Below, piece by piece: positions 37,397-46,629 of a DNA stretch of 64,000 bases. Each line of letters begins with the position of its first letter. The first letter of the stretch is position 1. The DNA is from Flammeovirga kamogawensis (GTDB lineage: Bacteria > Bacteroidota > Bacteroidia > Cytophagales > Flammeovirgaceae), in the NCBI RefSeq assembly GCF_018736065.1, contig NZ_CP076128.1, positions 1,426,001-1,490,000 on the forward strand. Reading direction: 5' to 3'. Position numbers and translations under genes: made by a program. The notes beneath the pieces were generated by a model. The model did not search any database, was not told the DNA's origin, and worked only from the letters and a program-made list of their open reading frames with translations.

Positions 37397-40300
37397 TTAT
37401 ATATGAACTTTATCAAAGGTTTCAGCTTTTTCTTTCTTTATAAATTCATAAAGTTTAGCTCTTCGTCCTATTAAACTTTCTAACTTACCTTGGTCTATTT
37501 TAAGAATCTGAACAGCGTTCTTGTTAATTTTTAAATGTACATGATCGAAATTTAGATTACTTATCTCTAATGGCATAAACCATGCGTTAGTATCTATATA
37601 CATCTTTTTAGTTCTCTGGTTACTCTGAATATTCATTGTAATTTCTCCTTTATGAACATAGATATAGGGAACGTCTTCTTCAAAATAGTAATTTTCTAAA
37701 GTGGAATCTTTATCGAGAATTTCAACAGTAGAAAGTTCTACTATTTCACAAAGTACATCTCCATCCAATTCAGAGAAAACAGATAATGTTTTCATTCCCA
37801 TAAGAATCTCCATCACATTAATAACCTGACTTTTTAATGTATAATTATTCCATAATGTATTTAGATTTTTGTTTTCAAAAGTTAGTCTATTCATTATTTG
37901 AACAAGCTCATTTGGTTTAACAAGATCTGATAATACAATAAATGCGGTTTGCTGAATTAAATGATCTTGATTTTCTAATTGTGTTATTAACGTATCTCTA
38001 AATAAATCTCCTTTTCTAAGTGATGGAATTATCGTTAACGCGCAAATTCTTGACCATCTGTTGGTTAGCTGTGCATCATTATAAATAATCTTATTTATAA
38101 CATCTTCCAAATTTTCTGGTTTTACCGGCCAATGAATATTTAATTCTTTTATTTTATCTTCAAAAGACAATTTCTTCAAGAAGATAATAATCATGGGTTT
38201 TACTTCTAAGGTATTTGGTAAGGCTACTTCTAATAATTGTACACCAAAATTTATTTCTTCTTCTACAGTACTGTAAATTACAGGTCTGATAATATTAAAA
38301 GTTTGGTAATCATATAGTATACTACAAAACCTTAAAATAGCATCTAACTTATCAAATGAATCTTCTTTAATAGCTGTAACAAGCACATTACTTTCATCTG
38401 TTCTTAGCGTATCTAAACTTACAATAGCCATATAATTCCAAATTATTTGCTTAGCAAGTTCCTCAATATGCTTTTCTACAATGTAAGTATGTTTTGTAAT
38501 TTTCCCTTCAACAACACTTAAAGTATCTAACGCAGTTAAATATACATTCTGATTGGTATGGTTTAAAGCATTCTGGAGATACTCATAAGCTAGAGGTGTA
38601 TTTAAAATACCGTATAATTGAAGAATTCTTTGTTGTGTTAATACATTTTGCCCTACAGCATTAAAAGCTGAATATAACATATTAGTAATCCTATCTCCTA
38701 TTTTATTAGAGGCATCAATTACCACATTTTGAAGCTCTTCATTCGACATATTATTTGCTAATACATACAACACCTCATCAGACACTTCGCCATCTGTAGA
38801 CGAAATTATTGCCGCTCTTCTAACAGTCATAAAAGGGTCTGTCAATAACCTTTTTAATACCTTATTCCTTGGCTCTTCAGGTAATTTTGAAGAAAGAAAA
38901 GCTCCTAGAATTCTCTCTTCTGATAACTTAGAAAGTGACAACTGTTCTATATAATTATCATGTTCTAAACGTTCTTGTATTTTACTAAGTGATCCATGTA
39001 CATCAATAATAAGTGTTGCATTTTTACTTTGGCCAAACCTTTTATCATTCATTACCTCTTGTAACTTAACTAATAAATCTATTCTACCTTCTTTAAGTGC
39101 TTCAATAATAGCCAATGCTTGAATATCATCATCTGTATGAGATAAAAAATATTGGAGTTGTTCCTGTAAAAAGGTAGGAGCAATTTTTCTAGATAAATTA
39201 AATTTATTTACCGAAAATTGATCAATTTGATGAATACTATAGAGATTAAATACTGGAAATAAGCTTGAGAAACGAATATTTTTTGCTCCAATAGCTTCTT
39301 CTAATTCATTGTAATAATCCTTTTTTAAGAAAAATACTACAACTAAATACACCGCAGATAGTACTAGTAATGCGGCATATAATAATTCATGGTAATCATC
39401 TAATTTCCCAAAATAACCATACATTATAAAAAATGTTCCTGTAGCACCTAATAGTATTGCCATTGTACAAAGCAATGAAAAATCTGCTCTTAATTCTTGT
39501 ACAATAGTTTGTATTAAATCCTCTTTAATTTCATCTTCTAGACTATAGTAATAGGTTAAAAAAAGTACAAAACACATCGTAGTAATTACCATCTGCAAAG
39601 ATGGTATACCCATAAAAGCTTCGTGCTGGTTAGATACTTTATAATGGATGCCAATAGACGTAACAGAAAATAAAATGATTAATAAAGGTGCGATATAAAA
39701 TATAGATAACCTTCCGAATTTATCAATAATTTGATTGGTAAATACCTTTCTTATGATAAACACAAATAGGCAGAGTAGTATAAATACCACTACCTCAAAA
39801 TTTAGTATACTTTCTTTATTTTTATAATGTGTTTGAGCTTGAAAAAACATTAAAACAATGACAAACCATTTAATAGTGGTAAGGCAAATAGATTTTAAGG
39901 TAATAAGAAAATAAAAACGATTAGTAATGATCTTGAAAAAAGTATGTTCTGTTCGGATTTCTAAAATATTTTGATTGACAAGATTGAGTACTGAATATCT
40001 TTTTAAAACACGGTTCCATACTATAAAAAAGCCACTAAAGAATACGATTGGTAAGTAAATTATATACGCTGTTATTGCGGAATAAAGCACTACTCCAATA
40101 CCTAATGAAACGGTAAAGCCCACTAAAAAATTTTGAATTAAGAATTTATCAACAGCAGCAAATTTTAGAACTTTTCCGATACGATTGTATACTTGAGCAA
40201 AATAAGTTACCAATACCAAGTATAATGTAAACGACAAACCAATTATTCTATCATCTATAAGTAAAGCTTTAATTCTCTCTTCTGCTATAAAATATATGCT

Positions 40301-40576
40301 TATACTCCACACCACCATAAACAATGATGAGTACTCCTGAGATTTTTTGATAGAAAAATACCTACTCATAAAAAAGAGTACCAAGAAAAAAGGAAAATAT
40401 AGTAGCACACTTATAGAAAACCATATATATAATTTTTCAGTTGTGAAATCATGAATCTTATCAACTAATAACAGGTTTAGACTTGATAATACAAATGATA
40501 AAGCTACAAGACTTACTTTAATTTCTTTATGCGAAGAAAGTGTTTCTACTTGGTTTTTGAGTTTAGTTTGCTGCAT
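37397..40576 (-). CDS. 12-TM protein with HEAT repeats and cNMP-binding-like C-terminus
   Basis: The 1059-residue inner-membrane protein has about 12 hydrophobic helices in residues 20-425, reminiscent of the MFS or NTP/NDP exchange transporter fold. It continues with about 450 residues of HEAT-like helical repeats (LLTDPFMTVRRAAIISSTDGEVSDE is typical). The C-terminal 140 residues resemble a cyclic-nucleotide-binding jelly roll (YYFEEDVPYIYVHKGEITMNI). Transporter-HEAT-cNMP fusions exist in bacteria, but one inside a CIS operon is unusual. Transport activity is not shown; the HEAT platform could dock the injection machine at the membrane. The gene is separated from the second tube gene by 6 bases, so it is in the operon. 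Confidence 0.7.
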   Translation of the reverse strand: MQQTKLKNQVETLSSHKEIKVSLVALSFVLSSLNLLLVDKIHDFTTEKLYIWFSISVLLYFPFFLVLFFMSRYFSIKKSQEYSSLFMVVWSISIYFIAEERIKALLIDDRIIGLSFTLYLVLVTYFAQVYNRIGKVLKFAAVDKFLIQNFLVGFTVSLGIGVVLYSAITAYIIYLPIVFFSGFFIVWNRVLKRYSVLNLVNQNILEIRTEHTFFKIITNRFYFLITLKSICLTTIKWFVIVLMFFQAQTHYKNKESILNFEVVVFILLCLFVFIIRKVFTNQIIDKFGRLSIFYIAPLLIILFSVTSIGIHYKVSNQHEAFMGIPSLQMVITTMCFVLFLTYYYSLEDEIKEDLIQTIVQELRADFSLLCTMAILLGATGTFFIMYGYFGKLDDYHELLYAALLVLSAVYLVVVFFLKKDYYNELEEAIGAKNIRFSSLFPVFNLYSIHQIDQFSVNKFNLSRKIAPTFLQEQLQYFLSHTDDDIQALAIIEALKEGRIDLLVKLQEVMNDKRFGQSKNATLIIDVHGSLSKIQERLEHDNYIEQLSLSKLSEERILGAFLSSKLPEEPRNKVLKRLLTDPFMTVRRAAIISSTDGEVSDEVLYVLANNMSNEELQNVVIDASNKIGDRITNMLYSAFNAVGQNVLTQQRILQLYGILNTPLAYEYLQNALNHTNQNVYLTALDTLSVVEGKITKHTYIVEKHIEELAKQIIWNYMAIVSLDTLRTDESNVLVTAIKEDSFDKLDAILRFCSILYDYQTFNIIRPVIYSTVEEEINFGVQLLEVALPNTLEVKPMIIIFLKKLSFEDKIKELNIHWPVKPENLEDVINKIIYNDAQLTNRWSRICALTIIPSLRKGDLFRDTLITQLENQDHLIQQTAFIVLSDLVKPNELVQIMNRLTFENKNLNTLWNNYTLKSQVINVMEILMGMKTLSVFSELDGDVLCEIVELSTVEILDKDSTLENYYFEEDVPYIYVHKGEITMNIQSNQRTKKMYIDTNAWFMPLEISNLNFDHVHLKINKNAVQILKIDQGKLESLIGRRAKLYEFIKKEKAETFDKVHI

Positions 40577-40582
40577 AAATAG

Positions 40583-41134
40583 TTATAATTGATTAAGCTT
40601 TTTTAAACCAATATCTTTGGCTGAACTTATTGATATTTGTTTTATGTACTCTACTGTATAAGTAACACTTTCCATTAAGATCTCTCCTTTTTCTGCATTA
40701 AAATCACCGAACTCTACAGCTTTTGGAAAACAGTTTACTAATACAATCGAAAATAAAGGAACTCCAGATTGGTTTAATGCTACTATCAACAAATTAAACT
40801 TTCTAATCACATAATTGCCTGTACCAGAGTTAACCATGCTCTCAAGGATTTCTCCTCCAACATTATTATGAGGACTTGAAAACACACCTTTTTTAAAGGT
40901 TACATCATCAAATTCAACACCTTTAGCTAGCAACATTTGCCTGTCATTACTACCTAAAATATTCACTCTTTCAGTTACTCTTTTAGCTGTTATTTTAGAA
41001 ATACTTTGAAATGATGCAATGGGTGTTTGTCCAAACATCTTTAGACCTTCTTGCATATCAACTTTTTCATTAAAGTCATCAAGTACAATTACATTAAATC
41101 TATAACCCGTTAATATTTCATCAAAATCAATCAT
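40583..41134 (-). CDS. Second tail-tube-like protein (gp19/Afp5-type)
   Basis: The 183-residue protein has the T4 gp19/Hcp-like tube pattern: an N-terminal strand FNVIVLDDF, then VEFDDVTFKKGV, a middle loop, FNLLIVALNQSGVPLFSIVLVNCFPKAVEFGDFNAEKGEILMESVTYTVEYI. Two tube paralogues are usual in eCIS: one main tube and one initiator contacting the baseplate. Its place next to gp25 favours the initiator role. It ends 6 bases before the 12-TM gene and starts 2 bases after the gp25 stop codon. Confidence 0.78.
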   Translation of the reverse strand: MIDFDEILTGYRFNVIVLDDFNEKVDMQEGLKMFGQTPIASFQSISKITAKRVTERVNILGSNDRQMLLAKGVEFDDVTFKKGVFSSPHNNVGGEILESMVNSGTGNYVIRKFNLLIVALNQSGVPLFSIVLVNCFPKAVEFGDFNAEKGEILMESVTYTVEYIKQISISSAKDIGLKKLNQL

Positions 41135-41136
41135 CT

Positions 41137-41520
41137 TTATTCAAGTTCACTTTTATAAGAAAATTCACCAATTTCGTTTGTTTCTTTAATCATATAAGCA
41201 ATAAATACAGCCATTGCTTTTCCTTCTTGCTCTTGCTCTTCAATAACATTAATGTTCAGAACATTTACTCTTGGCTCAAATTTCTGTATTGCTTTTTGTA
41301 CGACAGTTTCCACCTCATAAATAAGTTGGCTGTCTATTCTTCTAAAGATAAATTGTCTAAGATTACACCCAAAATCTTTATTGATAGGACGTTCACCTGG
41401 GTGTGTAGAAAAAAGAATATATAAACTTTCTCTTATATCTATATGGTCTGATACCATCTCGATATCTGTTCCATCATTTCTAAAACTAGGCGGAAATTTC
41501 CATCCCGTATTATTGTCCAT
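41137..41520 (-). CDS. Baseplate wedge protein gp25 (GPW/Afp9-like)
   Basis: A 127-residue gp25 homologue, a small baseplate wedge component that nucleates the sheath. The signature lies at residues 28-60: DIRESLYILFSTHPGERPINKDFGCNLRQFIF, with the conserved GERP at 42-45, and later FEPRVNVLNINV. Length is normal. It starts 60 bases after the fibre-like gene. Confidence 0.92.
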   Translation of the reverse strand: MDNNTGWKFPPSFRNDGTDIEMVSDHIDIRESLYILFSTHPGERPINKDFGCNLRQFIFRRIDSQLIYEVETVVQKAIQKFEPRVNVLNINVIEEQEQEGKAMAVFIAYMIKETNEIGEFSYKSELE

Positions 41521-41580
41521 TTTAGTTTGCGTTTAGCAGTTTATATCTAAATAAATTCTCTTCTATAGGCCTGGAAAAGG

Positions 41581-42321
41581 TTATTCTTCTTCTACAAAAG
41601 AATCATCCATAAATTGATCATTCCACAAAGAAGACACGTGAAAGTTTACAACTGTATTCCCTTCATAATTTCCTCTTGTTCTCATTTCTAACTGAAAATT
41701 ATAGGTATCTCCTTTCCACCTTAATTCAATTTTATTACCCCTAGAACCATAATAGGCTTGTGTTTTTTCTATAATCTGATTCGACTTTCCAAATGTGCTT
41801 ATAGCATGTGCAATCTGTAGAGCATATTTACCAGTCTTTTTTTTACCTACTCCTGCCACCACTTCAAATGCATGGCAACCGTTAAGATTTTCAATTATTG
41901 GATACCACTTTCCATCTGCATTAATACTACCTCTATAAAGTGTTCCAATACGTTCTTTACTGCCAATACTACCGTTAACTTCTAGGGTATATTGTGGCGT
42001 TTCTGTATTAATACCAACATTATTGTTCTGAGAAAAAGTCATTACAGCTTCCCCATTTCTATCTTGAAATTGCAAAGTACCTTCCTTTTTATCTGTTGCA
42101 ATACTCCAAATCGGGCTTCTGTCTTCTATATTTCTAAAAAAACTGACTAGCTTATTTTCATCACCAACAGGAGACAACATTAAGCCCTCGTCAATACTTT
42201 TAGAAAGTCCATCATCTAGTTTATTTACACTAGATTCTATAAAATCATGGAAATTTTCTTGAGAAGGTAATTTCCCTTTGTTGAAATAACCTTTTAATGT
42301 ATTTCTATCTAATAATGCCAT
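41581..42321 (-). CDS. CIS fibre-like or baseplate-decorating protein
   Basis: A 246-residue protein. Residues 1-75 are a conserved helical adaptor (RNTLKGYFNKGKLPSQENF then KLDDGLSKSIDEGLMLSPVG). Residues 103-117 (GINTETPQYTLEVNG) are the loop seen in phage tail fibres and Bacteroidota surface beta structures. The C-terminal 120 residues, with a jelly-roll-like pattern (YGSRGNKIELRWKGDTYNFQL), could bind a receptor. Gene start and the stop of the barrel gene share one base (TAATG), so translation is coupled. A tail-fibre or receptor-binding role is inferred. Confidence 0.6.
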   Translation of the reverse strand: MALLDRNTLKGYFNKGKLPSQENFHDFIESSVNKLDDGLSKSIDEGLMLSPVGDENKLVSFFRNIEDRSPIWSIATDKKEGTLQFQDRNGEAVMTFSQNNNVGINTETPQYTLEVNGSIGSKERIGTLYRGSINADGKWYPIIENLNGCHAFEVVAGVGKKKTGKYALQIAHAISTFGKSNQIIEKTQAYYGSRGNKIELRWKGDTYNFQLEMRTRGNYEGNTVVNFHVSSLWNDQFMDDSFVEEE

Positions 42322-43421
42322 TATTTTCTTTTCTTTTTAAATCTATAGAAGTAATGTTGATAACCTACCGAAAATAGAATGTTTTGATTTCTATAATCAT
42401 CACTAATAAAAGTATAGTAGTTAAGGAAAACATCGCCTTGATAACGGGTAGATGCGTCTATTAAGTCATTTAATGCATGTTGATACTCTACATAACAATA
42501 AAAAGCACCTCTTTTATATTGTTTTTTCAACCCTATACCTCCTCCAAGTCTTAGTTCATATTGATACCTCTGCTCTAAAGTAGACTTTGAATCTGTAGAA
42601 ACTTCATTTTCTCCTTCTAAAGTAAACTCTCCGTCTATTTTTGCATTGGCATCAAACAAATAATTTCCGCCAAACGATAGCCTAACAAAAGGGTAAATCG
42701 GAGAAGTATATGCTGCTTCATTATTATCAACATTTAAAAACCTTTTACTCGGTTTCTTTCTGAAATTAATATTAAAAATTGCCTTAGAAGTAACAAATTG
42801 TTGATTTTCTGAATAGTAAGTTGAAAGTACTCCATCAAAAATTTCATTTTCGCTAATGCCTATATTAGTTGATTTATACCCTATAGATAACGCCCAATCT
42901 AACCAATATTTAAAGTATCCACCAAAATTCACATTTGCTTGAAACCCCACAAGACTTTCGTAAGTAACATTTTTACTATTTGCCGTTGTATTATAAGATT
43001 TATCTACTTGCCCAAAACTTAAGTTTGCTCCTGCATCTAAGCCATAATAAAAAGAGGGTTCTCTATTATAAGAATTAAATAGCTCAATATATTCTTGTGG
43101 ATCATTTTCAGAATCAACCGATACAAAAGGATTATTTTTTAAAATCTGTTTTATATTCTCTTCTGCATCTGTTTTTCTCAAAAGATAAATATTACAAAGT
43201 GCTAAAAGTTTGTATGCTTTTTCTTTTTGTTTGGCATTAAACCCATTTTTCAAACAGTTACTTATTAATGGGGCTACAGCTTCAATATTCCCATTTAAAT
43301 ATGCATTTTGAGCGGAAATTAATTTTTCAGAACATTCTATTTGTTGTGCAAATAACGGTACTGAATATAGTTTTAGTAATAAAAACAGTAATAGAAATAT
43401 TTTAATGTTTGTCATAATCAT
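42321..43421 (-). CDS. TPR plus outer-membrane beta-barrel protein in the CIS operon
   Basis: The 366-residue product has a signal peptide (ending PLFAQ). An N-terminal helical part follows at about 27-105, with TPR-like repeats (AQNAYLNGNIEAVAPLISNCLKNG; KEKAYKLLALCNIYL) and the phrase NPFVSVDSENDPQEYIELFNSY seen in Bacteroidota envelope proteins. A C-terminal barrel (about 120-366) has alternating strands ending NILFSVGYQHYFYRF. It should sit in the outer membrane with a periplasmic TPR. Free extracellular CIS do not need this, so its presence hints at envelope docking. Second Met at codon 3 is an alternative start. Confidence 0.72.
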   Translation of the reverse strand: MIMTNIKIFLLLFLLLKLYSVPLFAQQIECSEKLISAQNAYLNGNIEAVAPLISNCLKNGFNAKQKEKAYKLLALCNIYLLRKTDAEENIKQILKNNPFVSVDSENDPQEYIELFNSYNREPSFYYGLDAGANLSFGQVDKSYNTTANSKNVTYESLVGFQANVNFGGYFKYWLDWALSIGYKSTNIGISENEIFDGVLSTYYSENQQFVTSKAIFNINFRKKPSKRFLNVDNNEAAYTSPIYPFVRLSFGGNYLFDANAKIDGEFTLEGENEVSTDSKSTLEQRYQYELRLGGGIGLKKQYKRGAFYCYVEYQHALNDLIDASTRYQGDVFLNYYTFISDDYRNQNILFSVGYQHYFYRFKKKRK

Positions 43422-43427
43422 TGTTGT

Positions 43428-44012
43428 TTATAACACTGGCGAAGAGAGTTCTATATATGCTTTTTGTTTTTTCTCTATATCACCATTTAACTTATTCATC
43501 TGATTAAGTTGCTTATCGTATGGCGATTTTTTCTTAATAAAAAATGTAAATGGATAGATAAGCACATTAATTGTTTTTCTGAAAAATGATTTTTTACTGT
43601 AACCATATTCTAAAAAGAGTATGCGTTCAAAATCTTTTTCAGCTTTTCCTTCAAAAGTATAGTAAGGTGTTAACGTTAAGTCGTTTATTAATTTAGTTTG
43701 GTTTATACAAGACATTCCATAACGCTCGATAATTTTAAACACTCCAGTCTGGAAAAATTCTGCAGTTTTACTTAACGAATCTCCTTCAATAGTTAAGACC
43801 TCCAAATCATTTTGGCTATTCAATATAAAAAACCATAATTTATTGTATTTAATGGCCTGTAATTGATAAGGGTTTTCCTCACTATCACTAACATAGCTAG
43901 GAGAAAATGCTGTAATTTTATCTACATTATAAGCAGTTTGAGCATCAACAAATAAAGTAAACCCTAATAACAAGATTACTAAAAATGTGGTAGTTAGCTT
44001 TTGATTATTCAT
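43428..44012 (-). CDS. Secreted protein of unknown function in the CIS operon
   Basis: The 194-residue product has a signal peptide (about 1-24, ending FVDAQ), a beta-rich middle, a hydrophobic/basic stretch near 145-162 (TINVLIYPFTFFIKKK) and a helical tail (NQMNKLNGDIEKKQKAYIEL). No family recognised. It is followed after 6 bases by the barrel gene and may work with it in the periplasm or at the outer membrane. Confidence 0.6.
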   Translation of the reverse strand: MNNQKLTTTFLVILLLGFTLFVDAQTAYNVDKITAFSPSYVSDSEENPYQLQAIKYNKLWFFILNSQNDLEVLTIEGDSLSKTAEFFQTGVFKIIERYGMSCINQTKLINDLTLTPYYTFEGKAEKDFERILFLEYGYSKKSFFRKTINVLIYPFTFFIKKKSPYDKQLNQMNKLNGDIEKKQKAYIELSSPVL

Positions 44013-44045
44013 TTCAGTTTTCAGTATTTTCTTAAAAAGAGTTAG

Positions 44046-44555
44046 TTAACTCACTTTTTCTATAAAATTTCCAGTCGATGCAGCCGTTTCAGCTTTTGAT
44101 GTTTTTTCTTTATTACCATCACTTTTTACAATTGGTTCGTCTTCAGCAGGTATAAATTCTTTAAATTGAAAATCAATTTTTGCACGTAATACCGTACCAT
44201 TCTTGTCCATTAATTCATAATTTATATTCATAGTCGTTGCATTAAATTGACTATCTCCTGTAAGGTTTTCGTCAAAACTAATTGAACTTGGAGCGTTACC
44301 AATAAATAAAATATCTTGAATTTTAGTGATAATTTGTTTTGGTGATGATGTTTCTACTGCTGGATATAACATACCTGTTCCATCTATATAAGCCGAAAAA
44401 GATACATTTTTAGTTAATTTTGATATCTGTGAAGTTTCTTCATCATCTATATTTTTACCCAACGTGTTACCTCCGTAACTAAGATTTACAGAGAAGTTTG
44501 TAATGGCAAGTAAAGTTATTTCAGCTTTATCAGAACTTTTTTTAATAGTGATCAT
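44046..44555 (-). CDS. CIS tube/hub adaptor, Afp7/Pvc7-like, without LysM
   Basis: The 169-residue protein matches the core of the Afp7/Pvc7 family that joins the inner tube to the spike: VSFSAYIDGTG near 51-61 and YELMDKNGTVLRAKIDFQFKEF near 112-135 follow the family pattern of a D-G-T-G turn and a late [LYF]-x-x-x-G-T-x-[LP]-R-A-K strand. Known members often end in a LysM domain; here the last 35 residues are a low-complexity polar tail (KSDGNKEKTSKAETAAS). It sits directly after the tip gene, as expected for hub components. Confidence 0.7.
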   Translation of the reverse strand: MITIKKSSDKAEITLLAITNFSVNLSYGGNTLGKNIDDEETSQISKLTKNVSFSAYIDGTGMLYPAVETSSPKQIITKIQDILFIGNAPSSISFDENLTGDSQFNATTMNINYELMDKNGTVLRAKIDFQFKEFIPAEDEPIVKSDGNKEKTSKAETAASTGNFIEKVS

Positions 44556-44561
44556 CTTAAT

Positions 44562-44837
44562 TTATTTATTACCAAAAAATACAGTTCTTGGACTCATAGG
44601 TAGTAATATTCCATTTGGTACTTTATCCGTATGTACAACAACAGTTTTACCTTCTATTTTTATGTTTTTTATTTCCGTAATAGCACTACATGAACATGAT
44701 AATTTATCACTTTCAGTTAAGATTACTTTTCCATCAGCCATAACTGTTTTTTCTTCTAGCGGACTTATTGTAATTATTACTGGAGTTCCAGTTTTAGTAC
44801 ATATATGGAAGTCATTCGCTTGTATTGCAAGTTTCAT
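44562..44837 (-). CDS. PAAR-like spike tip protein
   Basis: A 91-residue protein placed after the VgrG-like spike, where eCIS loci encode the PAAR tip (Afp10/Pvc10). It opens MKLAIQANDFHIC, like the start of PAAR folds. Later it repeats strand-turn units and a CSC motif (DKLSCSCSAI; IKNIKIEGKTVVVHTDKVPNG). The classical PAAR triplets are weak, so this may be a diverged or DUF4280-like version. Cysteines and His12 could bind the stabilising metal. Confidence 0.62.
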   Translation of the reverse strand: MKLAIQANDFHICTKTGTPVIITISPLEEKTVMADGKVILTESDKLSCSCSAITEIKNIKIEGKTVVVHTDKVPNGILLPMSPRTVFFGNK

Positions 44838-44847
44838 TTTTTAGTTT

Positions 44848-46620
44848 TTAGTTTAAATTAATCATTTGCCCTTTTATATCTAGGTTATTCGATGCTTCTA
44901 TTGCCATCTTACCATTTGACTTTTGTGAAATTTCTTTACCCGTTAACTCTAAGTTATTATCAGAAGTAATATTCACACCGTTTTTACCGATTATGTTTAC
45001 TTTATCCCCTTCAATAGTAATTTCTCCATCCGTATTTCTAAGAATCAGTTCATTATCTTTATTCATAATACACTCAACAACAGGTGTATCACCATCCATG
45101 ATTGCAGAGCTTAAAACTCCATTTTCTTCATCTAATAAAATCTTATTCCCTGGAGTTTTTATTTCTATTAGATTCTCATTGTCATTAAAAATGATACTTA
45201 AGTTATTTTTGCTTACAATAGACCTGTGCCCCTCAGTACCAAGGTGTGGATGTTCATCAGAGTTTTTAAATAAACTTCCTAAAATAACTGCATTATCGGC
45301 ATGCCCACCTAAAAAACCTACTATTACTTCGTCTTCAACTTCAGGCATCCATAATACGCCATGATCTTTACCCGCAAACATTGATGAGACTCGAGCCCAT
45401 ATTTCTGGTTCTTCATCATTTTTTTCGTTGGACATCATCATTAATGGCACTTCAACTTTAACTAAGTATTTATCTGTTACATCACTTTCATCATTTGTGA
45501 CTATCTTTTTAACAATACCATGATGTAAATTAGTCAAGTTATTATTGGCTACTTCAAGCACGTCACTTTCCAAAATATCAGGGTAACCAAGGTAAATTGT
45601 TGTTTTCCAAATATCATTATCCATATGATGTTCTATGGAATAAATAAATGCAAGGCTATCTATATGAACTCCAGCTTCTTCAATTTTAATATAATCACCG
45701 CAGTTAAGTTCAGTTTGTCCTTCAATAGTTACCCCTCCTTTAACCTGTCCTAATAAGCTCCTTACAATTTGATTTGTCGCTATCTTCTTTTTTCTTTCAA
45801 TATCTTCTAACCCATAAAGAATATTTTGTAATGGTATTTCTTTATCAAATTCACTTACAATATCTTTTGGTTCTACAGTACCTACATCAAGAGATATTGC
45901 TTCAGATTCTTCATTCTCTACCGACTGATCTTCTGGAAGATAAGAATATGAAACAGCTTCATCATACACACTTTGTATATCTGTATACACATTAAATTGA
46001 AATGTGGTGTGAGGAGTAATGAGTAGTTTTCCATTAACATCTTCTAAACAATCAACTAATCCAACACCTTCTTGAGTGGCATTTATCATTTTACCAATCT
46101 CTTTTGATTTTAACAGTAAAAAGTCAAAATCAGTTTGTTGATACTGAATAATTTTACTCACCTTATTGTCTGATGCACTTCCATCTGTCGCACTAGTGAT
46201 ATTTATATCATGGTCAATTAATAATTTCTCTAAAATCCCTTCTAAATTTGTATCAAAAATTCTATTCGTCTTTCTTCTTTTTAATTTATATATAGGGTGT
46301 GTAATATATAATTTCGTTAAAAAATATTGACCATAACTTTCAGTACCAATCTTAGATATAATTCCATCAAATAGTAAGTATCTACCTTTTGCTTCGTTTT
46401 CGATATAAACCTTAATTGCATTCAATGGCTTAAACTCTTCATAAGCTCCAAATTCAATCACATTGTTGTTATTCAACAAAGTAACAACGCAATCAGGTAC
46501 ACCATTAATCATGTAATTTGCCTTTAAATCATGCAAATTCACACTTCTAATAGGCATTTCCTTCCCTTCAATTTCAAGTGTTACTCTAGATATCAAATAA
46601 TTTAATTTATTAGCCTCCAT
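44848..46620 (-). CDS. VgrG-like spike (gp27-gp5 fusion, Afp8/Pvc8-like)
   Basis: The 590-residue central spike. Residues about 1-350 correspond to the gp27 hub (ISRVTLEIEGKEM, LEGILEKLLIDHDIN, QYQQTDFDFLLLKSKEIG). About 365-460 form the gp5 OB fold (HHGIVKKIV, YLVKVEVP, VSSMFAGKDHGVLWMPEVEDEVIVGFLGGHADNAVILGSL). The C-terminal 130 residues are a repetitive triple-helix needle (GDKVNIIGKNGVNITSDNNLELTGKEI). No C-terminal effector extension is present. The PAAR-like tip gene follows after 10 bases. Confidence 0.92.
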   Translation of the reverse strand: MEANKLNYLISRVTLEIEGKEMPIRSVNLHDLKANYMINGVPDCVVTLLNNNNVIEFGAYEEFKPLNAIKVYIENEAKGRYLLFDGIISKIGTESYGQYFLTKLYITHPIYKLKRRKTNRIFDTNLEGILEKLLIDHDINITSATDGSASDNKVSKIIQYQQTDFDFLLLKSKEIGKMINATQEGVGLVDCLEDVNGKLLITPHTTFQFNVYTDIQSVYDEAVSYSYLPEDQSVENEESEAISLDVGTVEPKDIVSEFDKEIPLQNILYGLEDIERKKKIATNQIVRSLLGQVKGGVTIEGQTELNCGDYIKIEEAGVHIDSLAFIYSIEHHMDNDIWKTTIYLGYPDILESDVLEVANNNLTNLHHGIVKKIVTNDESDVTDKYLVKVEVPLMMMSNEKNDEEPEIWARVSSMFAGKDHGVLWMPEVEDEVIVGFLGGHADNAVILGSLFKNSDEHPHLGTEGHRSIVSKNNLSIIFNDNENLIEIKTPGNKILLDEENGVLSSAIMDGDTPVVECIMNKDNELILRNTDGEITIEGDKVNIIGKNGVNITSDNNLELTGKEISQKSNGKMAIEASNNLDIKGQMINLN

Positions 46621-46629
46621 GTTTACTAC

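Noticed and set aside
44503-44844. Plus-strand frame of 113 codons opposite the PAAR-like gene
   Set aside because: The minus-strand gene fits the operon in position and product. The plus-strand frame has no homology signal and its hydrophobicity is the usual antisense artefact.
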